Origin: Heterostelium album PN500
Lineage: Eukaryota > Evosea > Eumycetozoa > Acytosteliales > Acytosteliaceae
DNA length: 64,000 bases
Reading direction: 5' to 3'
NCBI RefSeq assembly: GCF_000004825.1
Contig: NW_008805064.1
Location: 1,240,001 to 1,304,000 of the forward strand
Each line of letters begins with the position of its first letter. Positions within the stretch are counted from its first letter, which is position 1. The notes below the pieces were generated by a model. The model searched no databases. It was not told the origin of the DNA and saw only the letters and a program-made list of their open reading frames with translations. The translations under genes and the position numbers were made by a program. Below are positions 58,133 to 64,000 of the stretch, piece by piece.

Positions 58133-59042
58133 TTGCTATATTTATATATATTTGCTAGCAACTTGTATTTTAAATAATAATAATAAAAACTAAACTGACA
58201 GCTAAAATACTAAATACTACTATTATTGCTATATGTTGTTATTGAGTGTTGTGTTGTGTTGTGTTTTGTTGATAGTTGTTTGTTTTAGTTTATTTGCCTG
58301 CAGCAAGCAAAGGTATCTTTTTTAACCCTTTATTTATTTTTAACAAAATTTTTGTTTTTTCTTTTTATTTTTTAGATATTCAATTGTTGTTGTTGTTGTT
58401 TGGTTCGTAACACTTTTATAATAAATTTATATTACAAAAGTGTGTGTTTATATGTTTTCAAAGATAGGTGAATAAAAAGTCGACTAATACTATACAATTA
58501 AAATAAATATTGAAAGATGGATAATGCTATAAAATTGAGTGGGAAGTAAAATATTAAAAATATACTTTTGTAGAAACAAAAAATAAAAAACACAAAAACA
58601 GAAAAAAAAAAAAATACCAGACTGATTTTGAAGGGATTTTTTTTTTCTGATAAAATATTTTGCAACAATTTATTCAAATAATAAGATCTTTGGTGATGCA
58701 TAGGTAAAAAAAAAATGAAACAAAAAAATTAAATCTTCAATTTTTTTTTATCAAAAATGAAAATTTATTATTGAAGATGAACATCAGCAAACAAACCAGT
58801 ATAATTGTTTTTTTTTTTTTATAACTATCAACAACCGATCACGATGATGACGACCTTGTGGTTTCAATCAAGGTTGGAAAATCTATAATTGTAAATCGAG
58901 TGACATCATCACTCATCAAGCACATGTAGTAGATCTTGAGTCATCAAAAAAAAAAAAAAAAAACATTCAAAAAAACAAAATCTGTTTCGAAAAATAATAT
59001 TTTTTAACTTGATACTCTTTAGAAAATTTATTCTAAGTCTAT
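58133..59042. other. Spacer with a GC-richer double-hairpin segment
   Basis: AT-rich 910-bp gap. At ~58830-58945 base composition changes and two inverted repeats follow each other: ACCTTG/CAAGGT (58853-58874) and GAGTGA/TCACTC (58898-58914). It also contains ATGATGA-like strings but no matching D box. A small RNA gene is possible. Confidence 0.35.
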
Positions 59043-62000
59043 CTAGTTTGGTTTATTGTTTCTTTTAAGTAGTTCTAGTAGATGAGAGTATCTATGACGA
59101 ATCTGGAGTGATGTTCTGTTGGTCAAACGATTGTTGGCTGTCCAATCCCATACATCCTCAGAGACACCTCTTTCCTTTATGGTAACCAATAGTATTCTAT
59201 CTTCGTCTCTTGTCCATTTAACAACTATACCTTCGATCACTTCCATATTGTCGCTTTGGTTGATTGATCTTAAACCACCACCACCACAATCACCTTGGCT
59301 TTCATTACTTTCGTCTGGTTGTTGATGTTGTTGAGTTGGCGAAGTTTCTTCATCTTCATCTTGTTTGTTCAGTTGTTGTTGTTGACCTGCAGTTTGTGAA
59401 GTTGAAATCTGATGATCGATTATTGACTTTTCATTCTCTTGTTTATCCTGTTGTTTAGCTGCGGTTGAGCGTTCATCCGCAAGAAGTACACTATTGATAG
59501 GTTCTAGTTGTTGTTGTTGGAAACAAGGTGGTGAACTATCATCTTCAAGATCGTATAGAGTTGAGTCATTCAGCAGATTAATATTCAAATTTGAAAGATT
59601 GCTCTTCTTTTTCTTGTCTTTGTCTGTTGTCTCTTTATCTTTGTTACTCTTGTTCTTTTTCTTTTCTGATTCATCGGAAGATTGTTGCTGCTGTTGTTGC
59701 TGTTGTTTGATCTTCTTTTTCTTGATATTTCCCAGCTTCTTTGAGTAGTAGTCAGACAATATCTTGACAGATTTTGTAGGCAGATAGTTCTTGACGATTG
59801 TATCCCAATCTGTACCAAGCTCTTCGATTGCTTTAACCAATATGTCTTCTTCTTTCTTTGTTAAAATTGATTTTGCATGAAAATCCTATTGTTATTTGTT
59901 TGTTAATATATGTATATTATTATTATTATTATAAACCTATAGGTTTACTTACTTTAATAATATTGTTGGCAGAGTTTGAGGATGTCTTATTTTTATATCT
60001 ATGAAAGATCTGGTCTATTGTTTTGGTCGGTAGTAGATTGACTCTGATAGCATTCCAATCGAGTCCGTATCGCTCCAAACCAAGTTTCAAGAGTTTGTCC
60101 TCGGATGGTGTGAACTTTAGTCGTAGTAGGTTGGTCGGTTGGTACTTGAGCTCGTCGGTGAAGCAATCCTTAAAGGTATTGAGTATTACATTCATTGTAT
60201 CTTCATTGGGTCTAGGATCTTCTTTGAGCAACTCCTCGAGATACGGGTGCAACTTGAAACACTCATCGTTGTAGATAGGTGAGCTGAACGGTGGTAGCAT
60301 AGTTCTCTTGGCTGATCGGGTAAACTTTGTTGGTGACTCTATCTGCGTCAGTAAAAAGTGTGAAAGTAAATTCTTATCACAATGTATTTTATAAAGTGTA
60401 TGTATTTCATCCTATTTCAATTAAAAATGGTGGTGGTCAGAACAATGATGATGATGATTTAGTCTATTATTATTATTATTATTATTAATACTTACCAACA
60501 TTTTTTTGCATGCATCTATGTTTGTAGCTAGAGGATGAGGATTGGGAGCAGTGTCATCTTTCACAATGTCATTGATGATGGAGAGATGTGGTTCCTGTTG
60601 ATTTTTCTTGGCTTTATTCTTCTTTTTGGTGTTTGACATACTTGTGTAATTCCAATTCTCTATTCTAATCCTCAGTAGGACCTGTAGCAGTAACTGATAG
60701 TGATTCGAAATTTGTTGTTTCAATCTTGTGATATCCTGCTCTGTGAAAACCTCAAATGGTTGTTGTTGTTGTTGTTGAGTCTGATGAGGTGTACTTGACT
60801 TGTGTTTCTTTAAAGAGTGTTCTTTCTTTTCATCTTTTCCACTATATCCATTAGCTCCACTTCTCCTTCTCTTAAATGAATCAATATTATTATTATTACT
60901 ATCATTATATATGTTGTTATTATTATCTAAAATACTATGACTATTCAAATGATCATTAAAGCTAAAATTATTATTATTATTATTATTATGATTATTATTA
61001 TTATTGTTATTGTTATTGTTATTATTATTATTATTATTAATTTCTAAAATGCTACTACTATTACCGTTACTATTGCTATTATTGTTATTATTATTATTAT
61101 TATTATTATTTAAATTGCTATCATTATTTTGAAGACTCTGGAAATAGGTTTGAATGGTATTTAAATCGATCTGTACAAAGGTGTTAAAGTTGGTTGTTTG
61201 TGATTGTGTTGGTGCTGTAGGTGTAGAATGTGCGCTATTATTATTTGTGATTTCGTTGTTTAGTGATATTAGAATATTATTATCTGGTGAATCTGGTGGT
61301 GAGTGTATTGAATTGTTGTTGCTAGAAGTATGATTATGTTGATGATTATGATTATGATTATGATTATGTTGAATGTCATCAGGTAAAATAGAATCACTTC
61401 CACAGTCAGCTCTATAATCATCGAAAATATTATCATTTGTCTCTATTTGAAAGTTTGTAAATTCATTGGTACATGTAGCGTCATAAGACTCGATTCCAAT
61501 TGATGGAACATCGGAGTGGATCAACATACTGCTGCGAGTCATCTGATTATTTAGTGATGTAGTTGAAGGTATAGAGTTGGTAGTGTTTCCATAGGACTGA
61601 TTACTCTCAAAGAGTGATTTTAAATCTATAGGTTGAATGTTTCCTTCGTTCTCAATGAAATCGGTGAGTAGTGCTTGCATCTCGTTGGTCTTGCTCGATT
61701 GACTGTTGACTCTGTTGTTGCTGCTGTTTTTGTTATTGATCAGATCGCAGTCATCGTCATAGATGTCCTGGTCGTCAGGCTCGTCGTCGTCATCGTCATC
61801 GTCTTCCTCAGGTGGAACATAGTCCTGATCGTCCTCGTCGTGATCATCTAATGAAGGTGGTTGCTGTGCGCCCGACTGTAGATCCAACAAGAATTTCTTA
61901 TATACATTATCAGTGAGATCTGCATTCGCACCATTTAGACCTACACCCATTCCATTGTTGTTTCCATTCTCATCGAAAGTATCAATCGGTAGTTTATTCT

Positions 62001-62731
62001 CAAAATATTCTAATTACAAAGCAGTAATAGTAATAATAATAATAATGTTAGTGAGTGATAATATTGTGTGATATTGTTGATAATAATATACCATCTAGTT
62101 GATCAAAGTTTAGATATTCTAAATTGAAATGAGATCTTGTTCTATATACAGTTTGTTCGTTTGCAGTGATGATTTCATCGATGTCCATATGTTGTTGTTT
62201 ACTGGTACCAACACCGCCACTGCTGTTGCTATTGGTAGAAGAATTAAATTGATTCATAATGTTATCATTTGTGAATTGGTTGTGTTGATTACTATGATTA
62301 GGATTATTATGATGATTATGTTGACTTGTTATTTGTTGTGTTGAATCTACAGCATTACTATGGTATCCCAACTGATCGTAGAACATATGATCGATATAGC
62401 TAGTGGATTGTTCACTACCCTGCAATACATTGTTATCATTATAATCATGTTCATTTTCATGTTCATATTGTTGCTGTTGCTGATGTTCTTTATTATCTTC
62501 ATCTTCATGCTGTTGCTGTTGTTGTTGATGATAATAATGATGATAATGATTGTTACTATTATCATTATTATTATTCTCTACATATTGATATTGATGATTA
62601 ACATCAACATGATGATTGGTAGTGTTGCTATCACATTGACTGGGATCGATATTACCACCACCACCACCACCGCCAGAACCGCTACTGTTATCATTCCAAT
62701 TAAACAGTATATTTGATTGACTATCTATCAT
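59043..62731 (-). CDS. GON4L-like protein with three SANT/Myb-like domains
   Basis: Exons 62731-62092, 62009-60496, 60411-59953 and 59885-59043 give 1151 residues. The N-terminal ~650 residues are His/Asn/Gln-rich with acidic tracts. A predicted helical segment with QQISNHYQLLLQVLLRI resembles the GON4L core. Three SANT-like units follow: FTPSEDKLLKLGLERYGLDW with LLPTKTIDQIFHRYKN, ILTKKEEDILVKAIEELGTDW with YLPTKSVKILSDYY, and WTRDEDRILLVTIKERG with LTNRTSLQIRHRYSHLLEL. GON4L proteins are nuclear transcriptional regulators. The family call is moderate; SNAPC4-like is the alternative. The first in-frame ATG at 62731 is used. Confidence 0.78.
60960..61115 (-). repeat. AAT/AAC codon repeats (poly-Asn) in the GON4L-like gene
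   Basis: Two long AAT/AAC runs, one near 60966-61042 and one near 61077-61112, encode poly-Asn broken by His and Ser. Confidence 0.85.
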
Positions 62732-63630
62732 TCTTTTAAATAAGAACAATATATATTTTCTTTCTACAATAATGTCATAGAATAGATATCTAAATTTAAT
62801 ACTGATATTACTGTATTGTCGTTGTTGTACCAACTATTTAACTAACTAACTAACTAAAAGTCTGATTCGTGAATGTCAACAAATTCAACATAAAATTGTC
62901 ATTCATTAAATAAATAAATATTTATTGTACAAACAAATGATGTGTTTTGAAGATTAAAAAAATAAAATTAATATTGATTTTTTTCAATTTTATTTTCAAA
63001 TTCAAATTTTTTGTAAACGGATAAAAAAAAAAAAGGGAGGGATGGTGTGTGATAGTTTATTAAAAAATAAAAATATAATGTGATTTTCTGAGCAACAAAA
63101 TTTTGATCCATAATTATCACCTCGAAACTGATTAAAGGGAAGAGATTACCTTTTATACTTTTTTTTTATTTTTAAAGAATAAATTATTAAATTAAATAAA
63201 AATTTGGGGAGTTTGAAGAAATATCCTATTCCTTTTATTATTGGCAAAGATAATTATAAATGAAGTTTATTTAAGAAATAAACTCACTATCAGATAGATG
63301 TTTATCAAATTAATACTATTTTTATCACATTTTACTTCTTTTAGTATTGGGTGAGGGGTTGTAGAGTATTTTTTTTTTATTTAACAAATATGTTGAACAG
63401 AGAGAAATATTAGTATGAATGAAACATTTAAATCTTTCAAATGTAAAATAAATATTATTCCAAGTTTGAATTCCAGAGATTTGGATATTGAAAGATCTCA
63501 TGAAATTGATTCTTTCGTTGCAAGATATATATTGACCTGTCAATATCATATCTTTATTGTTTTTAAAAAGATAATTTTACAAATAAATTTAATTTGGTAT
63601 TATTTTTTTATTTTATTTTTATTATTATTT
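62732..63630. other. Spacer, nothing recognised
   Basis: An 899-bp AT-rich gap between the GON4L-like promoter and the 3' end of the kinase gene. A short frame at 63415-63705 on the plus strand overlaps the kinase exon and is not credible. Confidence 0.5.
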
Positions 63631-64000
63631 TTAATTTTTTATAGTTTGATAGATGAAACCAGTTGTCGAAATAGAGTCACCCAAACCAACGGTTCTCTCT
63701 GGTGATTTACAAACAAGTACGGGTGCGAGATGGAATTCTAGTCCTTCGTCTTGCCACGAGGTGATTGGGAATGTCTCATCGATTGCGAATTTCAACTTTG
63801 AGCCTGGAGTGTAACGGTAGTCCACTTCGAATTTCAGAGGGATACGTAGCTCTACATCACGGAATCCACAGGCTTGCTCCGATGCCTCAATCGACGATGC
63901 TGCAACCGACATGATTGCGCTCTTGGTCGACCACGACGACTCCTTCTGAATGGCAACGATGTGGTAGGTGAGATAGTGGAAGTGGATACGTGTTAGCTTG
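63631..64000 (-). CDS. adpgk: ADP-dependent glucokinase, C-terminal part (runs off the window)
   Basis: The last exon gives ~122 residues and is open at the window edge, so the start lies beyond base 64000. RIHFHYLTYHIVA, SIEASEQACG, WQDEGLEFHLAPVLVCKSP and ERTVGLGDSISTTGF match animal ADPGK closely. The GLGDS motif carries the catalytic Asp. The enzyme phosphorylates glucose with ADP rather than ATP, and is ER-associated in animals. It ends with IYQTIKN and a TAA, slightly shorter than the human C-terminus. Confidence 0.9.
   Translation of the reverse strand, partial: KLTRIHFHYLTYHIVAIQKESSWSTKSAIMSVAASSIEASEQACGFRDVELRIPLKFEVDYRYTPGSKLKFAIDETFPITSWQDEGLEFHLAPVLVCKSPERTVGLGDSISTTGFIYQTIKN

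Overview
The window is about 64 kb of nuclear DNA from a social amoeba (Dictyostelia). The evidence is a genome that is strongly AT-rich outside exons, many short introns (about 50-150 bp, GTAAGT/GTATGT donors, T/A-rich acceptors) and codon-repeat tracts for poly-Asn, poly-Gln, poly-Asp/Glu and His. The gene set also fits: a dynamin with a long presequence, large-family ankyrin-type proteins, a ComC-type LRR/TIG/EGF membrane protein and a human-like set of spliceosome, proteasome and cap-methylation factors. I could not fix the species. I see no tRNA or rRNA genes, no transposon, no retroelement and no CRISPR array. Gene models were built by hand, and each splice junction was checked for reading phase.

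Layout, left to right. 0-10.9 kb: mitochondrial-type dynamin (+), cap-1 mRNA 2'-O-methyltransferase CMTR1 (-), an FHA-bromodomain-acidic-tail chromatin protein (+), and M17 leucine aminopeptidase (-). 11-22 kb: two tandem small secreted Cys-rich paralogues (-), LSM1 (+), a mitochondrial Trp-rich repeat protein (-), a glutathione S-transferase (-), PRP4 (+), SEM1/DSS1 (-) and DNA polymerase delta subunit 2 (-). 22-31 kb: a small acidic-tail protein (+), an ankyrin-type protein (+), a tetraspan membrane protein (+), a second ankyrin-type protein (-), a type II surface protein (+) and a SAM methyltransferase (+).

31-46 kb: DDI1 (+), a 70-residue membrane protein (+), mitochondrial methionyl-tRNA formyltransferase (+) tail-to-tail with methylene-THF dehydrogenase/cyclohydrolase (-), a 15-exon LRR-TIG-EGF-ComC receptor-like gene (-), CCT3 (-) and a receiver-like/zinc-finger/Nudix fusion (-). 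46-64 kb: an Asn-rich coiled-coil protein (-), two tandem tetraspan paralogues (-), an RP9/PAP-1-like zinc-knuckle splicing protein (+), a monoacylglycerol-lipase-like hydrolase with a long 14-residue-repeat tail (-), a Sec14-RhoGAP protein (-), a GON4L-like three-SANT protein (-) and the 3' end of an ADP-dependent glucokinase (-).

Functional links. The formyltransferase uses 10-formyl-THF, which the neighbouring bifunctional dehydrogenase/cyclohydrolase can supply; both genes appear mitochondrial. PRP4, RP9-like, LSM1 and CMTR1 all act in mRNA maturation or turnover, but they are scattered and not in a cluster. The sharpest regulatory signal is a perfect E2F-type 10-mer (TTTGGCGCGC) that occurs twice between genes: just upstream of POLD2, a classic E2F target elsewhere, and in the shared promoter of CMTR1 and the FHA-bromodomain gene.
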